Assembly (NCBI GenBank): GCA_003990955.1
Contig: BIFV01000008.1
Coordinates: forward strand, 757,962-821,961
Direction of reading: 5' to 3'
Length of the DNA stretch: 64,000 bases
From: Sporomusaceae bacterium FL31
Lineage (GTDB): Bacteria > Bacillota > Negativicutes > DSM-1736 > Dendrosporobacteraceae
Shown: positions 35,236-43,176 of the stretch, piece after piece
Layout: each line of letters opens with the position of its first letter
How positions within the stretch are numbered: position 1 is the stretch's first letter
Notes under the pieces: generated by a model
Seen by the model: the letters and a program-made list of their open reading frames with translations, nothing else
Database searches by the model: none
What the model was told of the DNA's origin: nothing
Translations under genes and position numbers: made by a program

Positions 35236-35697
35236 ATGAGAAATGCCAGAGATATTAATAAGCAAGTAAGCCGCGATGTGGCTATGAATATCTTAAATAA
35301 TGCTGAATACGGGGTGCTTTCTACAGTTGATAAAGCAGGGCAACCTTATGGTGTGCCGTTAAACTATATCGTTCTAAATGATGCAATTTATTTGCACTGT
35401 GCTCTTGAGGGGCATAAACTGGACAATATTTCTGATAATAATAGAGTTAGTTTCACCGTCATTGGCTATTCAGAGATAGTGCCTGCGGCATTTACGGCGA
35501 AGTATGAAAGTGTTGTTGTATTTGGAAAAGCTAATCTGGCGGATGAGCCGGAAAAAGTGAAAATACTAAAAAAATTCATACAAAGATATAGTCCGGAATT
35601 TCAGGAAAAAGGTATGAAAGTAATTGACGCATTTAAAGATAAATGCACAGTAATTAGAATTGAGATAGAGCATATTAGCGGTATGCGAAAGAAATGA
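35236..35697 (+). CDS. Pyridoxamine 5'-phosphate oxidase-like flavoprotein (NimA-like)
   Basis: A 153-residue FMN-binding split-barrel protein. It has RDVAMNILNNAEYGVLSTVD at the start, GVPLNYIVLNDAIYLHCALEGHKLDNI in the core and a C-terminal CTVIRIEIEHISGMRKK, as in Nim-type nitroreductases and related oxidases. Last in the operon divergent from the Cys-bearing HxlR regulator, which suggests a response to electrophiles or nitro/quinone compounds. Confidence 0.85.
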   Translation: MRNARDINKQVSRDVAMNILNNAEYGVLSTVDKAGQPYGVPLNYIVLNDAIYLHCALEGHKLDNISDNNRVSFTVIGYSEIVPAAFTAKYESVVVFGKANLADEPEKVKILKKFIQRYSPEFQEKGMKVIDAFKDKCTVIRIEIEHISGMRKK

Positions 35698-35871
35698 GAA
35701 GCACAATTTAAAAGAGGCATTTTTAACATTTGACGCAATAGAAGTTTTTTCAAAGTCGTGCCGGTTGGCAGCAAAATCTATCTCGATATGTCGACAATAA
35801 AAAAACGTAAACGCTTCAAATTCCTCAGAGAGTGCGCTACACCCTATCAAAATGAATTCAGGAAGCAAGGG

Positions 35872-35933
35872 GACGTTCATTTTGCTTCATTTCTCTCACG
35901 TAGAAAGAAGCAATAAGAACGTCCCCTTGCTTC
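35872..35933. repeat. GGGACGTTC palindromic repeat, copy C
   Basis: Outer arms GAAGCAAGGGGACGTTC and GAACGTCCCCTTGCTTC are perfectly complementary (17 bp); the inner part is TTTTGCTTC ... GAAGCAATA. Best-preserved copy of the family. Confidence 0.88.
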
Positions 35934-35992
35934 GTTTTAATGATACTCAACCCCAGATTCATACTATCAGCTTCCCGATTATAGCAGCTTTT

Positions 35993-36478
35993 TTATTTCG
36001 GCAATGTGATTTTTGACAGTTTGGAATTGTTACGAAAGGTGAGCAGCATTTTAACAATCCCACCAAATGCTGCTCCAACTGCCAAGCCGAGGATCCCGAG
36101 TAAAATTGGTCCCAACAGGATGCCGAAAATTGCAAAAACAGTGGAATAGACCACTCCGAGTGTTCCGAAATAGGCGCTGAACACACTGGGCAGATACGCA
36201 TAGGCAGCTTTGCTGCCTCCTGCATCTCGGAATGCATCCCAAATAGCAAAGGAGTAAACACAAGGATAAAACATGATCCATTCATAATTTGTAATATGAA
36301 TGGCTTGCTCAGTATCGCCAATAAAACTAAAGACGATGGCTTGATTAAGATTGGCTTTTACATTGATCAAAAATTCCAGCCCTAAAAATATGACGCCCTT
36401 AGCCAGCTTACCATTTAGAATTTGGCCAAACCCTGGAAAAGCGATACTCCACAATACTTTTTCAATTTGATTCGTCAT
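35993..36478 (-). CDS. Small membrane protein with TM2-like start
   Basis: A 161-residue membrane protein. It opens with AFPGFGQILNGKLAKGVIFLGLEF, a glycine-rich pattern like TM2 or DUF5683 regions, then has about three further helices. ATG at 36478 overlaps the end of the DUF3231 gene, so the pair is co-translated. The link to a DUF3231 (spore-coat-type) gene suggests a sporulation role, as inference only. Confidence 0.55.
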   Translation of the reverse strand: MTNQIEKVLWSIAFPGFGQILNGKLAKGVIFLGLEFLINVKANLNQAIVFSFIGDTEQAIHITNYEWIMFYPCVYSFAIWDAFRDAGGSKAAYAYLPSVFSAYFGTLGVVYSTVFAIFGILLGPILLGILGLAVGAAFGGIVKMLLTFRNNSKLSKITLPK

Positions 36479-36482
36479 AACG

Positions 36483-37493
36483 CTAATGCTTTCCAACCAA
36501 GACAGCTCGGTCTTCTGCCATTGGTGGTTGTTCCAACCAGTTATTATCTATCATGATTTGAACACCGTCTTCAGCCAGTAGTCCGATTTCTGCCATTAGG
36601 CGACCATATGACAATGCGAGATCACGGCGCTGTGATGCCGCTGCACTAACGGCGTAATTCCCAATACCAGCGGCATTCATCATACATACATGAGAAATCA
36701 TTAATTTGTCAGAGAAAGGGGCTGCTGTGGAATCGGTCACACAGGAATCGGAGGACATGGGAACAGGTACGTCTTCCTTATTTAATGTAGTGGTAAAGAT
36801 ATCAATATGCTTTTCTGCTATTTGTTTTGCTCGCCATAAAAAGTTCTTTGTGTCATCATTCCGTGCACATTGAGCAAAGGAAATGGACATTGCCTTACCC
36901 ATCTCGTTTGTTTTAATATTTTGGACTAAATGAGTAATCTCCATGGCGGTAAGCGCACGCTTTTCGCCGAAAAAGCCGCTAAGGAAACTTTGATTCTGTA
37001 TGTATTCTGCTTTAAGCGGCGCTGAAATTGAAGGGGGCCGAACGTAAAGGCCTTTTTTCAGTAAAAGCTGCCGCGCCCGGTCGTGTAATTTTACTGCTCC
37101 GGCTATGACTTCCATGAATAGGATACTAACATCGGATCGGGCTGCTGTACCGATTGTAAGACCGGCACCTGCCATGCCAATAATGGACATCTGCCGTAGA
37201 TACATCAGCATGAAAACATCAGTAAACATGCGGTGGGCTGTAGTGACAACATCTTCCGATGGTGAAAATCCGAAAGGAACAGGATAATCGTCTTTGACAA
37301 AAATTTCTTTTATTGTGAGGATATGCTTTTGAGATTCTTGCATAGCATATTCAATAACAGAGCGTATCTCGCTATCTTGGATAGTATTCAGAAAGTGGGT
37401 AAATACACAGGAAACCATTGTATCTGCCTGATATTGACTCCAGAGGGAAGATACTTCGGCTGCTGTAAGTCTAATGGTATCATGATTTGACAT
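36483..37493 (-). CDS. DUF3231 family protein (spore-coat-type ferritin-like)
   Basis: A 336-residue protein of two homologous ~165-residue halves. Compare RLTAAEVSSLWSQYQAD near 8 with ALTAMEITHLVQNIKTN near 180, and the PVPFGFSPSEDV/PVPMSSDSCVTD segments in each half. DUF3231 proteins occur in spore formers and have a CotF/ferritin-like helical fold. AAAGGAGAAACAATC precedes the ATG at 37493. It overlaps the small membrane protein gene downstream. Confidence 0.8.
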   Translation of the reverse strand: MSNHDTIRLTAAEVSSLWSQYQADTMVSCVFTHFLNTIQDSEIRSVIEYAMQESQKHILTIKEIFVKDDYPVPFGFSPSEDVVTTAHRMFTDVFMLMYLRQMSIIGMAGAGLTIGTAARSDVSILFMEVIAGAVKLHDRARQLLLKKGLYVRPPSISAPLKAEYIQNQSFLSGFFGEKRALTAMEITHLVQNIKTNEMGKAMSISFAQCARNDDTKNFLWRAKQIAEKHIDIFTTTLNKEDVPVPMSSDSCVTDSTAAPFSDKLMISHVCMMNAAGIGNYAVSAAASQRRDLALSYGRLMAEIGLLAEDGVQIMIDNNWLEQPPMAEDRAVLVGKH

Positions 37494-37818
37494 GATTGTT
37501 TCTCCTTTTGCTAATATACAGGTATTATGACCGATCAGGGAGTAATTATCCTGTATCCGATATAAATCCTTATACAACCTATATTGCTGTTTCCAAAATT
37601 CTTTCCATTATGAAAGTACTTCTTGAATTGGATGTTGCACTTGCCAGAGATCGCATTAAGAATTATCGGAATAATAAAAAGGAACTATCTTTTACGGCCT
37701 GGATATTAAAATATATATCATAACTTTTTACATTATTAATAGAATGTGGAATGGATTGTATTATATAATAATGATGGAAGTAAAAGCTGCTTAGCAAAGA
37801 AAGGCCTGAGAGGTACTT
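37494..37818. other. Divergent 325-bp gap
   Basis: Holds the promoter region of the DUF3231 gene and a remnant of an acyltransferase gene (37586-37723). Nothing else is recognised. Confidence 0.5.
37586..37723 (+). pseudogene. Fragment of a 2-oxoacid dehydrogenase acyltransferase (E2) catalytic domain
   Basis: The frame reads YIAVSKILSIMKVLLELD then VALARDRIKNYRNN and LSFTAWILKYIS before TAA. This matches the E2 catalytic-domain pattern (valine-rich strand, DV-RAR, LSFTA-W-K). Both the lipoyl part and the HxxxDG catalytic end are missing and there is no ribosome site. Confidence 0.55.
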
Positions 37819-38295
37819 ATGGAATCAATATGGGCGAAAATTATAAAGAAGAAGCCGATTATAGGAACAGTAATTTTATGTTTAATCGTTTTGCTGGCTT
37901 GGGTAGGCAACCGTTATTTTGATAAGCCTCCTGCAGAATTGCCTAATCAGAGTCCTTTAACTGCGCAGCCTCCTGCTAATGCTTCGACTCAGAACAAGCC
38001 GGAAGTAGCTGTTCCTTCGCAGAATCCAAGTATTGATCAACGGTCAATTGGCTCACAACGCCATTCACCGGATAAGCAAATTATTGTTAACGACAAAGCA
38101 AATGATTTGTCTAATCATACGATGTCTATTAAACGTGAAGAGAAAAAAGGATTTGAAGTCATGCCAGGTGTAAATGTGAAGAGTGGAGTTGTCCATGTTC
38201 AGTTAGATGAGAAAAATGACCGGTCTATTGAGATTGAAAAAGACCCTGACAATTCGAATACTGATTACCAGGTGATGATGAAAAAGAAGTTTTAA
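37819..38295 (+). CDS. Hypothetical membrane-anchored exported protein
   Basis: A 158-residue protein with one N-terminal membrane anchor (IIGTVILCLIVLLAWVG near 14-30), a Pro/Gln/Ser/Asn-rich linker (about 36-85) and a charged C-terminal part (FEVMPGVNVKSGVVHVQLDE). AGAGGTACTT precedes the ATG. No family recognised. It ends in its own terminator. Confidence 0.6.
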   Translation: MESIWAKIIKKKPIIGTVILCLIVLLAWVGNRYFDKPPAELPNQSPLTAQPPANASTQNKPEVAVPSQNPSIDQRSIGSQRHSPDKQIIVNDKANDLSNHTMSIKREEKKGFEVMPGVNVKSGVVHVQLDEKNDRSIEIEKDPDNSNTDYQVMMKKKF

Positions 38296-38376
38296 AACAG
38301 AGCCAAAACATTCTAGCTGGGCCGCTTCAACCATAAAGGATCCAACACATGTTTTGATTCGATAAAATGTTCACGT

Positions 38377-38407
38377 AAAAAGCCTGACTAATAAAGTCAG
38401 GCTTTTT
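38377..38407 (+). terminator. Terminator of the exported protein gene
   Basis: 13-bp stem AAAAAGCCTGACT/AGTCAGGCTTTTT, 5-nt loop, T run. Confidence 0.9.
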
Positions 38408-38505
38408 TCTTCTTAAAGATATGAAAGATTAGGGAGAAAAGGCGTTCCTTTTTCATCAATTTTCATCCCGACTCATAGCATATGGTATGCGTTTGTAAAA
38501 AAGCA

Positions 38506-38535
38506 GGCCGGGAGGGATTTTTATCCTTCCCGGCC
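38506..38535 (-). terminator. Terminator of the chemosensory operon
   Basis: 13-bp stem GGCCGGGAGGGAT/ATCCTTCCCGGCC (one wobble pair), 4-nt loop; TGCTTTTTT follows on the minus strand. Confidence 0.75.
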
Positions 38536-38618
38536 TTACCTATTTGATTTCGGAATAGCCTGCGTCCTGTCTTCTTTATACCTTCACTGCAAGCTGCCGC
38601 CAGGCTCTTCGTCTTATC

Positions 38619-39548
38619 CTACATTGGGTGTCTGCAAGCCCCTTTTTGTTGATATAGGGCTTCATCCGCCCGCCTTATGTTCGCATCAATATCCAACTGA
38701 GGATCAAATTGCACCACGCCAAAAGTCACTGTCAGCGCCAATTTACTTTCCTCATAACAGAACTTCGCAGCCTCCAGCGCTAACTTTATCTTTTCCGCCG
38801 CGATGTGAGCTCCCGCAAGATCGGTAACCGGCAGCACCAACAGAAATTCATCGCCGCCCCACCTTGCAATTACATCCTGATCTCTGATATTGCCTCGCAT
38901 GATTTTTGCAATCTCTTTCAACACGTAATCGCCGCAGTCATGACCAAAGGTATCGTTAATCCGCTTAAAGTGTTTAATATCAGCCAAAATAATGGCCATA
39001 GTTCCCGGATTTCGTTGTAGTCTCATAACTTCATGATGCAACCAACCCATTACATAGCGGCGGTTAGGGATATTGGTCAAATAATCCGTTGTGGCCATGG
39101 CCTCCAGCTTTACCAGCGTTTCACTCAGTTCCCGGTTTTTTCCCTCCAGTTGTTTAGCGTAGACTTGCAAAACCTCCCTGGAGGCTTTCAAATCCAAATG
39201 GGTTTTAATCCGGGCGCGCAGCTCCAGGGAACAAAATGGCTTTGTAATATAATCTTGTCCCCCTGCTTCAAATGCCTTTACTATATCCTTCGAATCCGAA
39301 ACGACAGTGATAAAAATTATGGGGATTTCGGCAGTAGACGACTGATTCTTAAGAAATTTGCAGACAGCCAAGCCGTCCATCCCCGGCATTAGCACATCCA
39401 GCAAAATTAAATCAGGAGGAGTTTGTGTCGCAATGTCTATTGCCGTTTGCCCGTTTTCGGCAACAATCGCCTCGTAGTCATCTCCTAGGAGCCTGCTGAT
39501 AATTTTTAAATTAAGCGGGCTGTCGTCAACAATTAAAATCCTCGGCAT
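38619..39548 (-). CDS. Response regulator with GGDEF output (diguanylate cyclase)
   Basis: A 309-residue two-domain protein. The receiver (about 1-120) has ILIVDDSP, the phospho-Asp in LILLDVLMPGMDG and the KPF signature; a short helix leads to a GGDEF domain (about 150-305) with RWGGDEFLLVLP. An inhibitory RxxD (RDQD) precedes GGDEF by five residues. Phosphorylation by the operon's CheA should switch cyclic di-GMP synthesis, as in WspR-type systems. Last gene of the MCP-CheA operon, 20 bp after the STAS-type regulator. Confidence 0.88.
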   Translation of the reverse strand: MPRILIVDDSPLNLKIISRLLGDDYEAIVAENGQTAIDIATQTPPDLILLDVLMPGMDGLAVCKFLKNQSSTAEIPIIFITVVSDSKDIVKAFEAGGQDYITKPFCSLELRARIKTHLDLKASREVLQVYAKQLEGKNRELSETLVKLEAMATTDYLTNIPNRRYVMGWLHHEVMRLQRNPGTMAIILADIKHFKRINDTFGHDCGDYVLKEIAKIMRGNIRDQDVIARWGGDEFLLVLPVTDLAGAHIAAEKIKLALEAAKFCYEESKLALTVTFGVVQFDPQLDIDANIRRADEALYQQKGACRHPM

Positions 39549-39568
39549 CTTTCTCCCTGCTCTCCTTC

Positions 39569-40336
39569 TTAGTTAGGCAAATAACGGATAATCGCCGCCA
39601 AAGCAGGCGCCTCCGCTGTTGTGTTTACTAAATCGACAAACTCCGAATTGCGCGAAACAGCCTTCAATATTCCAGGCCCCTCCTCAATTTTCCGTATAAG
39701 CTTGTCGACTTCGGCTAAAACCTTTTTATCGAAACCGGCAGTAACGCCAAAATCAAACAGCATCTTCGGTTCGCCTGTCAGATATTCTTCCATCTCAATA
39801 GCCAGAGACCGGCAACTGGTCATCGTCAAATTAGCGTTAACCTTGACGATCGTCAAGCTACCATCCCGCATAATCTGATGAGGCGGCATGTATACGTTTT
39901 CTGGCCGTACCGAAGCCGGATCCCCCATACCCTTCATCTTGCGGACAAGTTCCCGGTGCTTATGCTTATCAAACGCTTGCTGCAGGACATTGGTTAATAC
40001 AGAAGCAACCTTTTCCTGGTTAATCGGCTTAATAATAAAATGACGGGCACCGCGTTCCAGCGCGTCCAGGACTACCCGTCTCTCTTCCATCGCACTAATA
40101 ACAATAATCCGCGCTTCAGGAAAGGTGGCTATGAGCTTCGACGTGGTTTCGGCTCCCGACATCCCTTGCATAGTCAAATCCATTGTCACTATATCAGGCT
40201 TAAGCCGGGTGTACTCGACAAAAGCTTGCGTCCCGTTCTCCGCTTCCCCCACTACCGTGTGTGCCAGCGAGGTCACTATTTCCCTCAGGCTTTTCCGCGC
40301 CACAGCAGAATCATCTACAATAAGAATACGTGCCAC
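39569..40336 (-). CDS. Response regulator with C-terminal STAS-like domain
   Basis: A 255-residue protein. The receiver (about 1-120) has ILIVDDSAVARKS, phospho-Asp in IVTMDLTMQGMSG and a KPIN signature. The C-terminal ~100 residues (SLTIVKVNANLTMTSCRSLA, MLFDFGVTAGFDKKVLAEV) look like a STAS/anti-sigma-antagonist-type fold. The start is GTG at 40336 with GGGGAGAAG upstream. A likely phosphorylation target of the CheA next to it. The output partner is not evident. Confidence 0.75.
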   Translation of the reverse strand: MARILIVDDSAVARKSLREIVTSLAHTVVGEAENGTQAFVEYTRLKPDIVTMDLTMQGMSGAETTSKLIATFPEARIIVISAMEERRVVLDALERGARHFIIKPINQEKVASVLTNVLQQAFDKHKHRELVRKMKGMGDPASVRPENVYMPPHQIMRDGSLTIVKVNANLTMTSCRSLAIEMEEYLTGEPKMLFDFGVTAGFDKKVLAEVDKLIRKIEEGPGILKAVSRNSEFVDLVNTTAEAPALAAIIRYLPN

Positions 40337-40411
40337 TTACGCTTCTCCCCTCTTTTATGCGCCCTGTCCCACACCTGGAAATCCGCCAGGCTTCTGCCAA
40401 ACCACCACGCC

Positions 40412-43144
40412 TTAGTGCCGCAATACCTGATCAACGCTTTCCAGCAGCCGAGCCCTGTCCAGTTTTACTTCATAAAGGTCGAACCCGGCCCTTAGGCCTC
40501 TTTCTTTATCAGCATCGCTGCTCAGCGAAGTTAATGCGATCACAGGCAAGTGCCTCAACGTCTCGCTGGACCGAATGGCTCTCACTAATTCCAACCCGTT
40601 CATGTGCGGCATCTCAATGTCACTAATCACAACATCCACGGTCTGCCGTGATAACACCTCAAGCGCATCGCAGCCATTCTCGACGGCGATCACCGTATAA
40701 TCTTCATTTTCAAGATAGCTTTTAATTGTCCTGGAAAAAAACGGCGTATCTTCAGCCAAAAGGATCACGGCTTTTTTCACCTTCGATCTTTCGCCGGAAA
40801 GCTCTCGGGAACCCTTTCTTTCCTCAACAGTTTTTTGCGTATAATACTCCGGCGCCGCCTTTTTCAGGAGGTCATGAATATTCAGTAGCGTAACGATTGT
40901 CCCATCAACCACGGTGGTTCCGATGATACCGTCGCTGCTAACGCCGGTGATATCTAGTTCAATATTAGTTGAAACGGCATCACAAATTTCTTCGGCGATA
41001 ATACCCACAGGATGCCGTACAAACTTAGGTAAAATGATATAAACCTTAGAGGGATTATTTTTTCGTCTGGAAATCGGCAGATAATGCTCAGGTCGAATCA
41101 CCCGAATCGGCTGATCACGGAAAATGAAGTAATGCCGGGAACCAATTTTTTGAATACGGGTTAAGGCAATCTCCTCCACCCGCGATACCATGGCCAGATC
41201 AACGCCCAGTATTTCACCGCCCGAAGCCTTGAACAGCAATAAAGACTGCTGCTCTGAGAGCGGACTCTTTTCTGCCGGATGCACTTCCGCCGGCTTGGCG
41301 GCTTCTTCTACCTGACAAAGGTTGGCCTCCAGCCGAAGGCTTTCCGGGTCGATGATCATGGCAATCCGTCCGTCACCCAAGACAGTCACCCCGGAATAAC
41401 AGCCGCAGGCCTTTAGCGCCGCAGGCACGGGCTTCACTAGGATTTCTTCCGTATCGTATACTGCATCAACCGCAAGACCATAGTGCAAATGACCGCTCTT
41501 AATCACCAGAATGCGGAAGGTCCGGTTCTTATCGGCAAAATAGGCGAAACGCTCCTCGCTTCCATCGCCCGTTCCGTCATCAATTTCCAGAACATCAGCC
41601 AGCCGAACAAGCGGCAGCAACCGTTTGCGGAGTCGTAAAACCGGACAAGTATGGATAAACTCAATCCTTTTTTCACTCATCTCACCAGGCTGAATGAGAA
41701 TCAGTTCCTTCACGTTGGCCTGAGGCAAGGCAAAAGCGCTGCCAGCCACCTCAACAATAAACGAGGAAATAATCGCCAGCGTCAACGGCAATATCAGCCG
41801 GAAGGTAGTTCCCGCTCCCATTGTCGTAAAAAGCTCCACCTTGCCCCCAAGCTTCTCGATATTGGTTTTTACCACATCCATACCAACACCACGGCCGGAA
41901 AGATCGGTAACTTCCTGCGCCGTTGAAAAACCCGGCCGCATAATGAAGTTTAGGATATCGCACTCACTTAGCAGTCCCGCTTCTTTCTCGCTAATCCAGC
42001 CTTTTTGCAAAACCTTGGCTCTGATCACCTCGATATCAATTCCGGCACCATCGTCCCTTACATCAATGATTACCCGCCCGCTTTCATGGTAGGCGTGCAA
42101 TACCAATTTTCCGTCCGGGGGCTTGTTGCCAGCGACTCTGATCCGCGGAGACTCAATGCCGTGGTCGAGCGCATTTCGCACCAGATGAGTAATCGGATCG
42201 ATCAGTGCCTCAATAATGGAGCGGTCAAGCTCGACACTAAGACCGGCCATCTCCAGTTCTACCTCTTTCCCCAGTTTGCGCGACAATTCCCTCACAATAC
42301 GCGGAAATTTATTGAATACATTGGCGACAGGCTGCATCCTGGTCTTCATGACTTTTTCCTGCAAGTTCGTCGTCAACGTATCTATGCCCTGGGCAACGAC
42401 ATCAAGCTGGAACACATCTTTACCCGTGTTTTGCGCAATCCGCAGTAGTTGATTTCGTCTGAGAACCATTTCGCCCACCATATTAAGCAGATCATCCAAC
42501 AGCGCGACACTCACCCGGACAGTATCTCCCGCTGACGCCGTTCTTGTCTTGCCTTCCATCGGCCGAGTCGGTTCACCTGGTTTGGCGGGGCCATTTGCGG
42601 AAAAAGCAGCCTCAGTCAACAGCTGACTAACAGCCGGTGACGGGAGGAAGCTTTCTGCCGGCAGCGCTGCTGCCATCTGTTTCTCTTGCATTTCCAGGTC
42701 CGTGAGTTGGTTCCATACATCCCAGGCCGAAAAATCTGCCCCAGCCTCATCTGTCTCCTGCCTTTTTCCTGCCGGTAAAAAGTCTTTAACGATCGTCACA
42801 TAAGGTGTAATATCGCACCCCGTTGACAGCTCAGGGTTTAAAACAAGCTCCTTTAACACGTCCGTCACCGTCAGCAGCGCATCGATCATCGTCGGATTTA
42901 TATTCATTTCCTGATCCCGCAGCTTGCCAAAAAGAGTTTCTATCGCATGAGACAGCTCAACAATTTCAGTCAGTTCGAAAAAGCCGGCTGTGCCTTTTAT
43001 GCTATGAACGGCTCGGAACATTTCATTGACACAGTCGGCGTCACACTCGTCTTCTCCCATACGCAGCAAACCTGCTTCCACCGAACCGATATGAGCTTTT
43101 GCCTCTTCAATAAATTCCTGCAACAATTCATAATTGGGCTTCAT
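40412..43144 (-). CDS. cheA: Hybrid chemotaxis-type histidine kinase CheA with C-terminal receiver
   Basis: A 910-residue kinase. Order: HPt domain with AVHSIKGTAGFF (His47); linker; dimerisation/ATPase core with LVRNALDHGIESP (N box), DDGAGIDIEVI (G1) and GRGVGMDVVKTNIEKLGG; two CheW-like domains (about 425-580 and 620-755); a receiver (about 785-905) with phospho-Asp in VVISDIEMPHMNG. The second CheW domain may replace the separate CheW that is missing from the operon. ATG at 43144 has a GGTGAGG sequence just upstream. It is 32 bp after the MCP gene. Confidence 0.9.
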   Translation of the reverse strand: MKPNYELLQEFIEEAKAHIGSVEAGLLRMGEDECDADCVNEMFRAVHSIKGTAGFFELTEIVELSHAIETLFGKLRDQEMNINPTMIDALLTVTDVLKELVLNPELSTGCDITPYVTIVKDFLPAGKRQETDEAGADFSAWDVWNQLTDLEMQEKQMAAALPAESFLPSPAVSQLLTEAAFSANGPAKPGEPTRPMEGKTRTASAGDTVRVSVALLDDLLNMVGEMVLRRNQLLRIAQNTGKDVFQLDVVAQGIDTLTTNLQEKVMKTRMQPVANVFNKFPRIVRELSRKLGKEVELEMAGLSVELDRSIIEALIDPITHLVRNALDHGIESPRIRVAGNKPPDGKLVLHAYHESGRVIIDVRDDGAGIDIEVIRAKVLQKGWISEKEAGLLSECDILNFIMRPGFSTAQEVTDLSGRGVGMDVVKTNIEKLGGKVELFTTMGAGTTFRLILPLTLAIISSFIVEVAGSAFALPQANVKELILIQPGEMSEKRIEFIHTCPVLRLRKRLLPLVRLADVLEIDDGTGDGSEERFAYFADKNRTFRILVIKSGHLHYGLAVDAVYDTEEILVKPVPAALKACGCYSGVTVLGDGRIAMIIDPESLRLEANLCQVEEAAKPAEVHPAEKSPLSEQQSLLLFKASGGEILGVDLAMVSRVEEIALTRIQKIGSRHYFIFRDQPIRVIRPEHYLPISRRKNNPSKVYIILPKFVRHPVGIIAEEICDAVSTNIELDITGVSSDGIIGTTVVDGTIVTLLNIHDLLKKAAPEYYTQKTVEERKGSRELSGERSKVKKAVILLAEDTPFFSRTIKSYLENEDYTVIAVENGCDALEVLSRQTVDVVISDIEMPHMNGLELVRAIRSSETLRHLPVIALTSLSSDADKERGLRAGFDLYEVKLDRARLLESVDQVLRH

Positions 43145-43176
43145 CCTCACCACCACGCATATTCCCAATTTATCGT

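Noticed and set aside
35566..35880. 104-codon minus frame ending in the flavoprotein gene
   Set aside because: Its start is encoded by the palindromic repeat and it runs antisense into a real gene.
42005..42448. 147-codon plus frame opposite cheA
   Set aside because: Antisense shadow of the ATPase core.
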